This document shows positions 1-12,947 of a stretch of DNA of 64,000 nt, one piece after another. Each line of letters begins with the position of its first letter. The first letter of the stretch is position 1. The DNA comes from Trichoplax sp. H2 (taxonomy: Eukaryota; Placozoa; Uniplacotomia; Trichoplacea). The stretch lies in assembly GCA_003344405.1 (NCBI GenBank), contig NOWV01000227.1, positions 45,776 through 109,775 of the forward strand, read 5' to 3'. The notes below the pieces were generated by a model. It searched no databases and was not told the DNA's origin. It saw only the letters and a list, made by a program, of their open reading frames with translations. The position numbers and the translations under genes are program-made.

Positions 1-1215
1 GTAAAAATGCGAAACCAAACTAGTTATTCGCCTATTCCATTATTTGAAGGCAACTGTGTAAGTTATACAAATATAGGCTAAGCTAGTTATTCAACTAGCA
101 ATATTATAGTCTCCTGCAATCGAAATATATTCCAGTCTATACAGTGTGTAAATTTAGAAGTTGTATAGGTTGATATTGCAATTTAAAGGCATGCCTATAG
201 ATTATGAAATTACGGCCTAAATTCGTTGTTTGACTAGCAATAGAAAAGTTATATACAATTAAAATTTTTTGCAGATGTATATATTCTATAAACAGTTTTA
301 GCTTGATGTCGTATTGCAATTTAAGGACACGTCTATATGTTATAAGATTACAATCTAAACTAAAGTATAGTTATGCGACTAGCAAGGTAAAAGTCTTTCG
401 CGGTCGAAATGTGTTCCAGTCTAAACAGAATATAAATATTAGCTGCCGGTATTCCAATTTAAAAGCAAATCTGTAAATGGCTACCGAAAATACCTTCTAG
501 TTTACTGCTCGACTAATCATATAAAAGTCTCATGCATTGGAAATATGTTTCAGTCTAAACAGAATATAAATATTGGCTGTCGGTATTCCAATTTTAAAGC
601 AAATCCATAAATGGCTACCTAAAATACCTTACAGCTTACTGCTCGACTAATCATATAAAAACCTCATGCATTGGAAATATGTTTCAGTCGATGTGGAATA
701 CAAATATTGGCGTTGGTATTCCAATTTATCAGTAAATCTATTAGTTATAAAAGTAGGTTCTAAACTTCCGTACCGTTTTTCAACTAGTCATAGAAAAGCT
801 TTATGAAATCGAGTTATGTAGCAGATATCAATATTTGTAGGTTGATGCGAGCTTGCGATTTAGAGATAAGTCTATTGGTTCAAAGACTACAATCTAAATT
901 ATCATATAGTTTTTCATCTAGTTATGAAACAGTCTCTTGTAAAGGAAATGTTCTTCGGATCAAGACAGTATATAAATATTTGCGGGTTGGTGTCAATATT
1001 CCAGTTTAAAAGCAAATCTATAAGTTGTAAAACTACGGCCTAAACCTCTCATTCGACTAGCACCTTTAAAGTCTCATGCATTGGCAATGTAAAGTAAATG
1101 TACAAGTTGTAAAACTACGGCCTAAAACATTTATTCGATTAATAACATTGCAATGTGAGGTAAATCTACAAGTTATGAAATTATAGTCTAAAACTCGCCA
1201 GTCGTTCGACTAGCA
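1..1215. repeat. Degenerate tandem repeat, ~134-145 bp unit
   Basis: The motif GACTAGCA/GACTAATCAT followed by ATAAAAGTCTCATGCATTGG and a TTCCAGTCTAAACAG-like stretch recurs at about 93, 232, 377, 511, 645, 782, 917 and 1055. Spacing is 134-145 bp. Two shortened copies follow near 1137 and 1208. The best-matching neighbours are the copies starting near 377, 511 and 645. The array probably continues to the left of the window. No long reading frame is conserved across copies, so it looks like non-coding satellite DNA. Confidence 0.8.
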
Positions 1216-1619
1216 ATTATATCATAACAGGAACTCGGTTCCCTCTATCTAAAAGGTTTTATAAAAGAAGCAAATACAACAATATCGTCGACAATTTCTA
1301 CCGTACTTCCCATTTCTAGAACGAAAAGTCGATAAGCCAATCTAAGGATAAAGCTTACAGGGAATCTATTGTTGAGTACTTTAACAAGCTGTTGATTTAT
1401 TCTTTTCTATCCACGTCAATGTTGTCTCCTATCGTTTGCTTCCGCTTGTCTTTTAATTAACTATTTAAATTGAAAATCTTGTCTATGAGAACACCACTAA
1501 GTCATCCGTTCGTGCATTAATTAAAGTATATCATAAATATTTAGTAGTAATTGAACGGCTATAGGGAAAAAATTCTAGTTTACCAGCGTATCGCTAACCA
1601 GTTTGATTTACAATATTTT

Positions 1620-2650
1620 TAGAGTTTATCAGAAATCTCAGTTATTTTAGTAGCTTGCTTTGTGTTGATCAGAAAGTCCTGGCTATTTTTAGTAGCTTAC
1701 TAATAGCCGGATGGGAAGCATACGTACCGTTTAATGAGGGCTTATTAAAAAGTCTAGGACATTCTAGTAGCATGCTAATAACTTGATTTAGAGCATACTA
1801 AGAGCATGCATGTAGAAAACTAAATAATTCCTAGAGCATTCAGTGAAATATTCATCTAGGGGTAGATGACGATGCGTAAGGTACTTAGGAAAAAGTATCG
1901 ACGAATTATCGGTAAATCGTTATTCGGTTTGATTTACTATTTGCTCGGAGCATACTCATCTAAGAAAGTTTTTAAACTGCTTCCAACTAGCTCGCTTGAT
2001 GCAGGGCTTTTCTAGAACTTGTAAGGATATTTTGATTGTTTATACGCGTAACAGCATATCATTGCCTAGATTACTAGAGTTAGAAAGGGTTTGGAAGAGC
2101 AACATTCATTTACTCCAGCAAGGTCTCCATTACTTTGGCAATCTACTACAAGCCAAGGTAAAATCGTATACGGCTTTGGAACTTTCATGAAAATATCGAT
2201 TGTTTGAGCTGCTTGCCTCCAGCTTCTAAGAGTGTTTGCTTGATTGCTTTGGCTGCATGAAAGACGCTTTTACTTTGCATTAGTACGGTCTCCATTACTC
2301 TGGCGATATGTAGTAAGCAAGTTGAAGTAGTACGCGAGTTGGAGCTTCCGTGAAAACATTAGTTATAGTTTACACTTCTAGCTTCTAGGAGAGTTTACTT
2401 GATTGCTTTCATTCGAATACCATTCTTAGAGTATAGTAAGGGCTTGGGCGAAAGACACTTGTTAGTTTGTTTTATTAGCAAGGTCCCAGCGATGTACATG
2501 TAGCCGAGTTAAATTAGTACTGTATATGGATTGGAGCTTCCATGAAAATGTCGGCTATTGGCCATATGCTTCTAGCGTTCAAAAGAGTTACTCGATTGCT
2601 TTGGTGACAAGATTCTCATAGCACTACTTAATTTAGAGCATGGTAAAAGC
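1620..2650. repeat. Degenerate repeats, ~165-200 bp spacing
   Basis: Blocks of the form GGTCTCCATTACTTTGGCAAT ... TTGGAACTTTCATGAAAAT ... CTTCTAAGAGTGTTTGCTTGATTGCTTT recur near 2121, 2287 and, more diverged, 2481. Fragments such as AGTAGCTTACTAATAG and GAGCATACTAAGAGCATGC lie in the left part (1620-1950). The copies are imperfect and their boundaries are not sharp. A short open frame at 1996-2190 falls inside a copy and is not treated as a gene. Confidence 0.6.
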
Positions 2651-2765
2651 GTGAAAGAAAAGATAATCTACTAGCCTATCAACATTCTCGATTCATTTTG
2701 GAGTAAAGCGCTAGCCAGGTCTAATTGTCCAAGGTTATACCTTGCTACAGGACGTAGGCTGCTTT

Positions 2766-3320
2766 CATGGCTTTAGCCATTGGATCGCTGATTGACGACC
2801 ATGGCTAGGCAATATTGACATGTTTATATAGATCCAATGACAACCACAGCATGAATCAACTGAGAAAGATAAACGTGGATCAATATCGCTGATGACATGG
2901 ATCCATGCCAATTAAAATTACTAACCTCCATGATGGGGTTAGTTTCGGTTAACAAACCCGTAGAATTTCTTACTTTCTCGTATTCGTTCGGACATGCCGT
3001 TATAATAAACGCTTGAGATAAATCCTTTTCACTGTTTGTTGCATAGCTCTAGCGAGCGATTGGATTCCTGATTGACGACCATTGCTTGCTAATATTGGCA
3101 TGTTTATAGATCCAATTACAACCACAGCAGGAATCGGAAAGATAAACGTCGATAAATTATAGTCGATGGCATGGATCAATGTCCTAAAATACCACTAACC
3201 TCCATGATGAGGTTGGTTTAGGTTAAGTTGCGCTTACAATTTCTTCCTCTCCCAATCGCTCAAAGACTCCATCAGTATGAACGCTTGAGAGGACATGCTT
3301 GCCACTGTTTAGCTTGTCCA
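2766..3320. repeat. Two-copy direct repeat, ~281 bp unit
   Basis: CATTGGATCGCTGATTGACGACCAT near 2776 recurs as GATTGGATTCCTGATTGACGACCAT near 3057, a spacing of about 281 bp. The copies also share a GATCCAATnACAACCACAGCA segment, an AACCTCCATGATGgGGTTgGTTT segment and an AACGCTTGAGA end. Both are non-coding. This is a separate repeat family from the two to its left. Confidence 0.75.
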
Positions 3321-4018
3321 TATCTCGTTATCAAGAACTAATTTTAAAAACAATATAGTAAAGGAGAGTGGGCTTTACTACTTCTATTCTTTACTCTCCG
3401 AGTCCTATTGAAATGGAATCCATTTCACTTGTAAACAACCATTCACGACCCAGAGGGGGAAAAACGCTTCCATCGTCGCCATAACACTAGCGGGAATTTC
3501 TCACCAATCTCCTCTCTGTTGTAGACAATTTCTTCCATCGCTAACCCTCTTCAATGACCACAATATCGCTTACTTTACCACCAATCCAAGGGCCATTTCC
3601 CACGCGTCAGCAAGCTATATGCACAAGAACTTATGTAAAATATTTATAACCATTATTGATTCTCCTTATGCTTAGCTATTGTCATGCCTTAGGCTTTGTC
3701 TATCCTATATTGATTTCCATTAGCATATAAAAAGAATTTTTAACGGCCACAGAATAGTTTAATTGAAACAGACATGGCAACCTCTTCCCTACTTTATTTA
3801 TGGATAGAACAATAGTCTATCCATCATTTCTTTGATAGAAAGGATAGTAGGAACAAGCCTTGAATGATAATTCTCCACATTTGATTTAAAACGCTACAAT
3901 CATTTGGGATAGCGTTAGTTATGCTCGGCTATCCATGACAATCTTTCTTCATGACTTGGGATAATCTTCCTCTCTCTCTCTCTCTCTCTCTTGCTTTTCC
4001 TTAGCTTTATTTGCACAG
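3321..4018. other. Gene-free stretch upstream of TRAK
   Basis: No exon was recognised here. The stretch ends in a CT-dinucleotide run (about 3970-3991) followed by TTGCTTTTCCTTAG and TTTGCACAG, which reads as a splice acceptor. Unrecognised 5' exons or a 5' UTR exon of the TRAK gene could lie in this interval. Confidence 0.5.
3970..3991 (+). repeat. CT microsatellite forming a polypyrimidine tract
   Basis: About eleven CT dinucleotides stand just upstream of TTTGCACAG at 4011-4018. Together they look like the pyrimidine tract and AG of a splice acceptor for the exon holding the first recognised TRAK residues. Confidence 0.7.
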
Positions 4019-4030
4019 CATTCCAATCAA

Positions 4031-7000
4031 ATGACTAAAGTTTACGCTGAAGATGTCGAAACACTTACCATGTTGATCGTAGAGGTAAGTCGAATTCTCT
4101 TTCTTTCTGTTGTTTTTCCTTATAGATTGATCCAATCCAGTAGTTTTGGTTGCAATTCTATCATAGTAGCTGTAACATTTTCTTCATCATCATATATGTA
4201 AAGAGATTTATACGCGATGACGTATAAATGCAATGAAAGATTATCTGTTTTAGTGAAAATGGAGTTAAAACCAGAGTCGGTAGTTGCCTAGCCTATTCTC
4301 TTACTACTTACTCTCTTATCGGATAAATTGGGTCCACATTTTTAGTCGATGATTGATGAAATAGATCAGTCATGGACATTCCTCGTTGGCCACTATACGG
4401 CTTATTGAAACCATTTTATCGTTATTGCCTTGATGATAGTATCGATAACTTGATCATGATGCCATCGATGATGGCAGTAGTCAATTTCCTCAGTTTTCCA
4501 TACCTTTTGACGAACAGTAATGTAGACTACCCGATGCACAAAATAAACTAATGGTAGAATCAACAAAGATGAACGACAAAATATCTTACAAGCATCACGT
4601 TCGATGAACTACTCTACTACTTTGCAATACAAGATGATTCATTTATTGATCAATTCTAGTTTTTTTTCTCCCATATTGCCGTAATAATGTAGTGGATAAC
4701 TTGCCTAATCTACATTGATTCTCAACATGCTAGCAGTGATACTTTCCAACAGTTAATTCATTCAGTGTTTAATTTCTTTTGGATTAAGTAAAATAAACTG
4801 TGATCTTCATCTTCCGATAGAGAATATCTATCACGATCGATACTGTAGGATAAGGATAAATAGGACTTGTTGATTATTGGATAGCAAATTTCAAGTCTTT
4901 TTTTATCCCAACTCCCATGATACTACCACCGATGATAAATCAAGAAGCCATTGATGATTGGCATTTGAACCCTGGATTGATTCCATTTCATAAATTGATA
5001 AAACATCGGCTCGAATTGGTGTTGGACTTTGTATAACATCAATGGAATAGATAAATAATTTCAAACACTTGACGGCAAATCCTGGTTTTGATTGCCGTTT
5101 CTAGCGTGAGATTGATTATAATATTGCATGAGGACGGCTACTAACCAGGGTGCCATCCATAGCTTGCGATTAGCAGCGGTTGGATTATGCAATAGCTATT
5201 TAATAAGATCAATGGCGGCCCAAAACTTGAAAATTAGCCATACATAATAGTGTGTCTATCATGGCTGAGGGAATGGGCAAATAGCTTGAAGACTTTGCGA
5301 TCTTATTGATGGCTAATGACTACTCTAATTGCTATCATCGTTTGTACAAGCACAACGATCATTAAGCAGGCAGGATGCTATGCTGTAGAAGATTTGAATA
5401 GTTGATATATTATATACCAATTATCATTCTCGAATGAGTAAAATAAACTATCCCCTTCTTGAAATCGACTTAAGCTATCGATATTAATCATCTTTCATCT
5501 TTTACACCTTTTAGAAAGAAAAAGATTTAGAATTAGCAGCAAGGATCGGCCAAGTAAGTACTACAACATTCTCCTAATACTGCCTAGATCATGTCAGCTA
5601 CATGGATATTTTCTTTTTGAGCGTGTACTGGTAGTAAGAATGGCTGTTTAATCTCATAACAGTTTCTTTCTCCAGCCATAATGAAATAATATAATCTCGT
5701 TAGCGTAGCCTTTGCTTTGTTGCTTAAGACAATCTTTCGGCTTACTTTACGAATGTCGAATATCGATTGATACTTTCTTGTTGACCTGGCATTGGAAATG
5801 TCTGTTTAAATTAATAATCCCCAGTCTCTTCTTACAGCCATAACTGAATAAGAAACTAGTTAACGTAGTAATATGTCATTGCCTACGGCAATTTTTTAGC
5901 CTCGTTTATGTTAGATACATCGACACTTTTCACTTAAGTATGGACTGGTAGTAAAATGGCTGATTAATCTCATCGCAATTTCTGTCTCTAGTCATAATGG
6001 AGTCGTATAGCCTTGTTAGGATAGGTATTACTGGGCTACTAACGACGATTTTCGACCTACTTCATGTCGGGTATAGATCGATACTTTCTTGTCGAGTCGG
6101 CATTGGAAATATCCATTTAATAATCGCCACTTTCTTCCTACATCCGTAGTTGAATAAGAGAAACTTGTTAACGTACTAATCAGTTATTGCTTACGGCAAT
6201 TTCTCAGCCTATTTCCATACTAGATACATTGTATTGGAAATGGCTGTTTAATTCCATCTCAGCTTCTTCCTCCAGCCATAGTGGAGTCATCGGAACTTAT
6301 TAACATAGCAATCACACGGCTCATTTTGTTGTCTAGGAGAGTTTTTTCGCTCTATTTTATGTCAGCTACACCGTTGCTTTCTTTCCAGTCTACATCTACA
6401 AATGCATGCTATACCGCATAAAATCTAAAATCAGGAAGGATAATTCGATAGCTCTCACGGCCCTGTATTTCATTTATTTTATCATGCTCATGCTAAGCAA
6501 TTACAGATATCAAATAGTTTATACTTGGTTTATATTCCAAAGTTGATATTCCAATGATGGCAGAGAATTAATCAGTCGAATCCTAAATCATTTCGCTCTG
6601 GTTACAATTAGCACTATTCTCGATTGATTTATGACAGCTATTTCATCCTAGTTTTTCCTTCTACTTTCTCTTTACCTTGATAGCGGTAATCTACTCGTAT
6701 AAATCTCTCTAGACTCTAGAATTCTCATCAATCGACTATTATAAAATCGTCCCTATCCTATCTCTACCTATCATTCATTCATCTACTCGCTAAATCTTAG
6801 CTATTTAAGAATCCTCTTCTATCATCGTTTTAGGTCCTAATTGTCCTTAGTCTACTCATAAAATCTTACACAGATCTCAGAATCTTCTTTAATCAACTTA
6901 GACGAATCGTTCCTAATCGTATAATGTCCTTAATTTTATCTATCATCATTTATTAACGCAATTAAATAATTCAATGCCATGTGCTAGCTTGCCTACCGTA

Positions 7001-10000
7001 GTAGCCCACTATTAGCCTTGACAAACGACTTGAGTAATTTTTTTCTCAAGTCTATTTAGTACCTACCCTACCTATGATCTTTTCAATATCGATAAAATTC
7101 CATCTACTGGACACTCCATCTCTTAGTCATTGGCCATCTATCTACGAATCGAACGCTAATTCTAAAGCTTCTTAAATCTACACAAGATTTTATTTTTAAA
7201 GCTGACTTGACTGTAAAATAGAATCAATGAAAATGAATAGGATATAGCAATCCAGAATATACCTTTACGCTACAGCAGTTGTAGGAAATTCCCTTTTGGT
7301 TTATAAAATAAATATTAATTAATCGAGGTGTACAGTAAAATTGCATTAATTATACTAATAGAGAAATTAAGGTGCCGCTGAAATACAGGCAAATAGAGCG
7401 ACCTTGATTAGCTAAAAAGTTCATCCTAAAATCTATACACAGAACATAACTAAATCTCTTCAGCTGCAATCGATAGATTGGTATAACGTGGCCATAAATG
7501 ATTGCTGCTGTTTTTAAATAATATCCGAAAATTTATTATTTTCACATCGGGAAGACGAGTATTATTGAAGTGCATTGATACTCATAAACTGTAAAAATAA
7601 AGTATTCCAATGTCATTATCATGGAAGGTAGAAAAATAGCGTTAATCGATAATTGAATTCTTTTGGATAATTAATATAAATGGATTAATTATGATCTCTT
7701 CCCCAATAGGCATTATTGCAAGAAAACGTAAGCCTCTTAGCTAGAGTTGACAGTTTAGAAGGGCATTTGGTGGATACAGAAGACAGGGTAATACAACGAA
7801 TAAAATTTATATCATGTTTACTATTTATGGATATTTCATGAAAATAATCAAATAGAATTATTAATACGGAAGAAGAAAGAAAAAGAATCTGATTCAGCGC
7901 TCTTGAAAGCCACAATAACTAATTTAAGAATACTAAGTTAAAGTCACGTTCACTCATGGACTAAACTATATTATTTCTATACCTACTCGTCATGTCTTTT
8001 CACGATGATTGAATTATTTTGTTGGTATACATTTTATTTTTCCTCGCCTTATTTACGTGCAATGCAATAGATCGTGACGTCGAAATTTTATTCTTACTTT
8101 AGCCTTTTATGACAGACCCATAACTTATCATTAATCTATATTATACACTGATCACGTAGGAATGTTTAAATAAAGTAACGCTATATCAATGCTTATTATT
8201 GTAGGTTATCCAGATACAGCATGAGATGAAAATGAAGGAAGATTTATGGAAATCATTGCATAGCGAAGATGATAGTATAGAAGAATCGGATCGTGCTAGC
8301 GGAAGTGATGATGTCTTTTTTGGCAATCTTGGGTAAAAATAATGACAATATATCGTTAAATAGCTATTGATATTGCTAATTTGAGCCATCAATCTATTCA
8401 ATTTATTATTTATGATACAAACTGAATTTTCTTTCATTAAATTCATTAGTAATCGTTTTTGAAGCTATTTGATTTTACGTTATGTTATTACAAATTGCGT
8501 GATCGATGGATTAGTTTGATAGATTGAAGAGATATCGTAGGTATTAAAGGCTATAAAAAGATTGCTCATTGATTAGATTATACTGCATAAAAGAGCATGT
8601 CTTATTATTAGTTCAGTAAACTGTAGAAGTGAATAGTAACTAGAGAGCTATTCGTTACAAAATTTTATTTCAAGTAATTTACAATTGATACAAGTGCCTA
8701 TCTTGTGTTCAAATCGTATTAATATAATGGAACCGAGATCATGACACCTTCCAATTATTTCTGAATTCGAATAGTAGTCTTATACACTGTAACTGCGTTA
8801 CTAAATTTCTTCTCGCGAAATTTCAAGATTGTTTATAAGTTGAATAGCTTAAACAAAACTTACTTTACTGCTATTCTAGGAGCTCCAATCATGATGACCT
8901 TCAAAATTTAGCAAATAAATGCAAATACTTGGAAGAAACTAATAATCAATTAACGGAAGAAGCTGCCCGATTAAGAATAGAAACTGCTAGTGTTGAAGAA
9001 AAAGAAAAACAGTTAGTTGAAGATTGTGTTCGTCAGTTAGGTATATTTTAATGACTAACCTTATTGCTACTATCAGCTTTAGCATCCAATGAGTAACTCA
9101 TGTATTGAATTAAATCTTACTTTAGCCGAAGCTAACGCTCAACTGAAAAGCTTAAATAATGAAGTTGCAATCAAGGGAGAAGAAAACTTGAAATTACAGG
9201 TAATTTTTGCAAATTTGGTTACACTCCTTACTGGAATGATTGGTTAATATTTTACTCGTTTTAAATGGTTAAACTTATAAATTGGTGCATGTTATAAATC
9301 TAGAATGATGTCACAGAATTAATGGAAACCTCTATTGCCTTAAAAGCGGAGCTAAAACAGGTAGATGTGAAATGTAAATTCACGTTTTAAATGCAGAAAT
9401 TTATTTATAATTGACTCAAAAACACGTTAATTGAATTATTACTGACCTATATACTTGTATAGATCATGTTTGAACATGAACAACAACAACTGATGATTCG
9501 CCGATATAAAGAAAGTGATACGAAGTTAAATTCAAAAGTAATTACTTTTTGTAGTGCTAAAATACTGCAAGAAGGTGTAAGAGTTTATCTTTTCGGCAAT
9601 AATATCAATCTTTGCTTTGTGATTTTTCATAATGTTATAGGTTGAAGATCTAAAAAAGAAATATGCTGAATGCTCTGAATTGTTGCATGATGCTCAGGTA
9701 TATTTATCTGTCCAATCTTTCCATTAATATTATACAAATCTTAACAAATCTTTCAAACACTAATTGTGTTTAAACTTTTATCCTGCATTACTGTTCATCA
9801 ATTTTTAACACCATCGATACCAAACTTCTTTAGAGTGAAAGCAAGGACTTACAAAGCCAATTAAGGTATCGAATAAAAATACTTGTAAATAGTCTTTATG
9901 TTCGATTGCCATTCTACGCGCTGAAACTACAGTAATTTTCTTCGGCAAATTGATTATTTTATAACCTTTGAAATACTACTTTACTGCATACATCGTTTTA

Positions 10001-11859
10001 TTAATGAACTCATCATTGTTATTTTAGTACCCTCAATAACCAAGCCATGTTCAATGCGACAGATTTATTCCGCAAAAGAACGGTAGGTTATTTTGCAAAT
10101 TTGATCGTGACTGGATAATAATTGTACGGCTATATTTACATCCTACAATTTCATGTAGTGACGTAGATCTAAACTCTTGGCGAGATCTAAATTTGTAAAA
10201 ATGTTAATCCTTCGTTTTAAATTCATCTAATTAGGATTCTATGGCTGTAGAATTAAAAGACAACTTGAATAGTTTCAAGCTTCGGTCTTTTCCTTCTGAA
10301 AGCGACATAGTAAACGATATGAACGATGAAGTAACGCAATACCGCCCGCTTCAGGATAACGATAAGGATATTTTTTTAAAGGAACAGGGTGGACAGCGCA
10401 AGGTTAATTGTAGCGTAAAATGCTAACCGTGATTGTAACACCTATCAATTGTTTAATCCGTTTATTGAGTTTGATATTTCTGTATCCCTGTAACAATGTT
10501 GATGGTATTTCAGTTCTTATACTGAATATAATAAAAATGGGGATCCTTAATGAATGATAAATTTTATATCGATGCTAGTAGTTACAGTCTTATATCTGTG
10601 GCTTTTAGAAATAATGATAGCGAAATTGACGCCTATTTTCCTCTTATTACCAAATTAACGATAGTTTCTTTCCTAAATCTAGATGACTGACATAAATGAG
10701 GATGCAGAAAGTAACAGGAGTGGATTTAGCAGAACAAGTTCTTTCGGTGAGAGTGATAGTATGAATCTACTAAGCAAAAGGAAGTTCTATCCAGAAAAGC
10801 TACAGATAGTTAAACCGATGGAAGGTATACTTAATTTCTCGAATTTTTTATTTATCGTATTATGGTTATAAGAAGCATTTCGGTGCACTAAAATAAAACT
10901 AAAACCTAGCTTCAGCTCTTTTGCTCATCTATTTCTAACCTTTGATTTTTTGAATCAAAATAGGCTCTCAAACACTACGACAGTGGCAGAAGTTAGCCAA
11001 TTTTGGATTAGATGGCCTAAATGAAGAACAAGATGAAACGAGCGATAAGCCAAGCGGTTTAAATTTGGATATTCGACCGAAAGGCTTGGAAGATTTCGAG
11101 GGCGCAGATATTATTAATACCTTATTCACGGATACTTCTACTAGGGAGGAAAATAGTGCAAAAGCTCCAACATTAAAAACTACAATATCGCAGCCTCTTT
11201 TAGATAGATCTACTACCATTGGCCATCATTCTATAGCAACAGTTTCTTCATCATTAAATACAATTTCAACGATTTCTACTCCTATTCAGACTTCTATAGC
11301 TAATACAATGAAAGGAGCCACAAACACGTCGATGCTAGATTTAGGTGATATCAAAACGAATGGTCAATTGAACAGGACAACAACGATACCAACTTTTACT
11401 AAAGCAAAATTTGCTGATAAATCTCAAACAACAATGACCTTTACTTATTCTAATGTCAGTCTTAATCAAACTAAAAAGGTAGAAGAATCTCCAGAGCAAA
11501 TAAGTATAGACAATGTAGCCAATGATCAAGATAGAAGTAGTACTGAAGATAGATTAGGTTTAGGTATGAATGCAAGTCCATTAGTTGCTTTTGCTAAAAC
11601 GATTGGTGTTCGTCATGGTATAGCAAGTCCTAGGATACAAGAAGCTAGTGGTTTTAATAGTATTAGTCATGTCAGAACGCCTATTATATCATCATCCCCT
11701 TCCAATGACAGCGAAATTGATGATGTAATCCCCAAATCTTCGACACCTATGAGTGATAAATCTATTCCGCCTATGACAAGTATCATGTTGATGCGATCCA
11801 ATTCTGTTGTTAAACGTAATTTATCATCTTTACTATTACAGCCCAAACGATTTCCGTAA
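4031..11859 (+). CDS. TRAK: Trafficking kinesin-binding protein (TRAK/Milton)
   Basis: Adaptor that links kinesin-1 and dynein to Miro on mitochondria (family knowledge). Exons: 4031-4084, 5515-5553, 7710-7787, 8205-8332, 8880-9040, 9126-9199, 9304-9360, 9463-9537, 9641-9697, 9834-9865, 10028-10082, 10235-10402, 10683-10824, 10964-11859. All phases join, giving about 671 residues. The HAP1_N coiled coil opens with MTKVYAEDVETLT and KEKDLELAARIGQ, continues with EEKEKQLVEDCVRQL (near residue 133-147) and VEDLKKKYAECSELLHDAQ. The C-terminal half has the TRAK signature PEKLQIVKPMEG (near 360-372) and TLRQWQKLA. The last 250 residues are Ser/Thr-rich and low complexity. The ATG at 4031 may be internal, because a good acceptor ends at 4018 and the frame stays open to it (HSNQ before the Met, resembling the vertebrate sequence there). 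The last stop overlaps a donor-like CCGTAAGT. Splice sites were called by eye. Confidence 0.9.
5600..6365. repeat. Degenerate repeats in TRAK intron 2
   Basis: The intron at 5554-7709 carries repeated blocks: ACTGGTAGTAAnAATGGCTGnTTAATCTCAT, then a TCCAGCCATAATG-like part, then GATCGATACTTTCTTGTnGA..GGCATTGGAAAT. The blocks alternate every 150-170 bp, and the compound unit of about 320 bp recurs near 5628, 5943 and, partly, 6230. They are non-coding. Confidence 0.65.
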
Positions 11860-12947
11860 GTATTGATTCACAGCCATGTCTAGGCACTTCTATATGGAGT
11901 AATTTTGAAGAGGCTATTACTGCCATCAATTTGTACCAGTTATGGTAACCATCCTCCGATGTAAACTAATTCTATCGTTCAAATGAAGATACCTAGGTTA
12001 TAACAATTCATACGATTTGTCAGAATAATGACATTATTACTAATTGCTAAGCCCTTCTGGAATAGTTTTAAATAACGATAGGCTATTACTGAAAGTAACT
12101 TTTTAAACATTGGTGTATTCTATTATTAATATCAAGATATTCTTAAGTATTAAGTCTATCTCGAATGATTGTATAAATAGTAATTACTCTATACGAGCAT
12201 GTATCCATAATAAGCAGCAATTTTATTATAGCAAATGATCAATAGCACCTATTCGATTAAATGATATTTATTAACAAAAATTTTTAACTATAATAGGACA
12301 TATTACATATGCAGATGTGATTATAGCGTTTTATTCTTGAAATTTGTTAGTTTCTGATGAGAGAATAGCTGTACAGTAATTGTGTAGAGAATAATTAAAG
12401 AAGCTATATACTTAGATACAGTCAATCATTGCTTTATATTCGATATTGCTGTAAAAATATTCGACTAGATATTTTAACGCCAAAAAACAATTGCCATTGA
12501 CTTCTATCATTAGAATAATGGCGTTGACTAAAACTGATGGTTATTATATAATAGTGCAGTTATCAAAATCTTAAGGCGATTTTAGCCTGCTGCTATGCCG
12601 TATAGATCTGTCGCTAGCATTTTAAGTTCTGGCATTATCTAATCAATTGTACAATAAAAAATGCGATGAATTTGATTAAATTATGGTAATTGAATGATTC
12701 TTATTGGTTACATTAGTTTGAAGTAATCAATATCATGATCGGATTTTGCATAGATGATCTTAACAACTTTGGTTCTTCTAATAATCGATGTAAGGCTTAT
12801 TTTGAAGATATTGATTTCTTTTTAAGTTTAGTCGCCGAATATTGACCTAGTTGGTATTATAGAGAGAAAGAATTTTAATTTTATAATTGTTATTAGATGC
12901 AAGATTGCTCCCTATAAACTAGTTAATATACTGTACAATGGATTGAG
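11860..12947. other. Convergent intergenic gap, TRAK / INVS
   Basis: This 1.1-kb AT-rich interval separates the 3' ends of two convergent genes. It must hold both 3' UTRs. I saw no repeat array or further exon. Confidence 0.6.

Noticed and set aside
1996-2190. 64-codon plus-strand frame
   Set aside because: Lies inside a degenerate repeat copy and is not preserved in the neighbouring copies.
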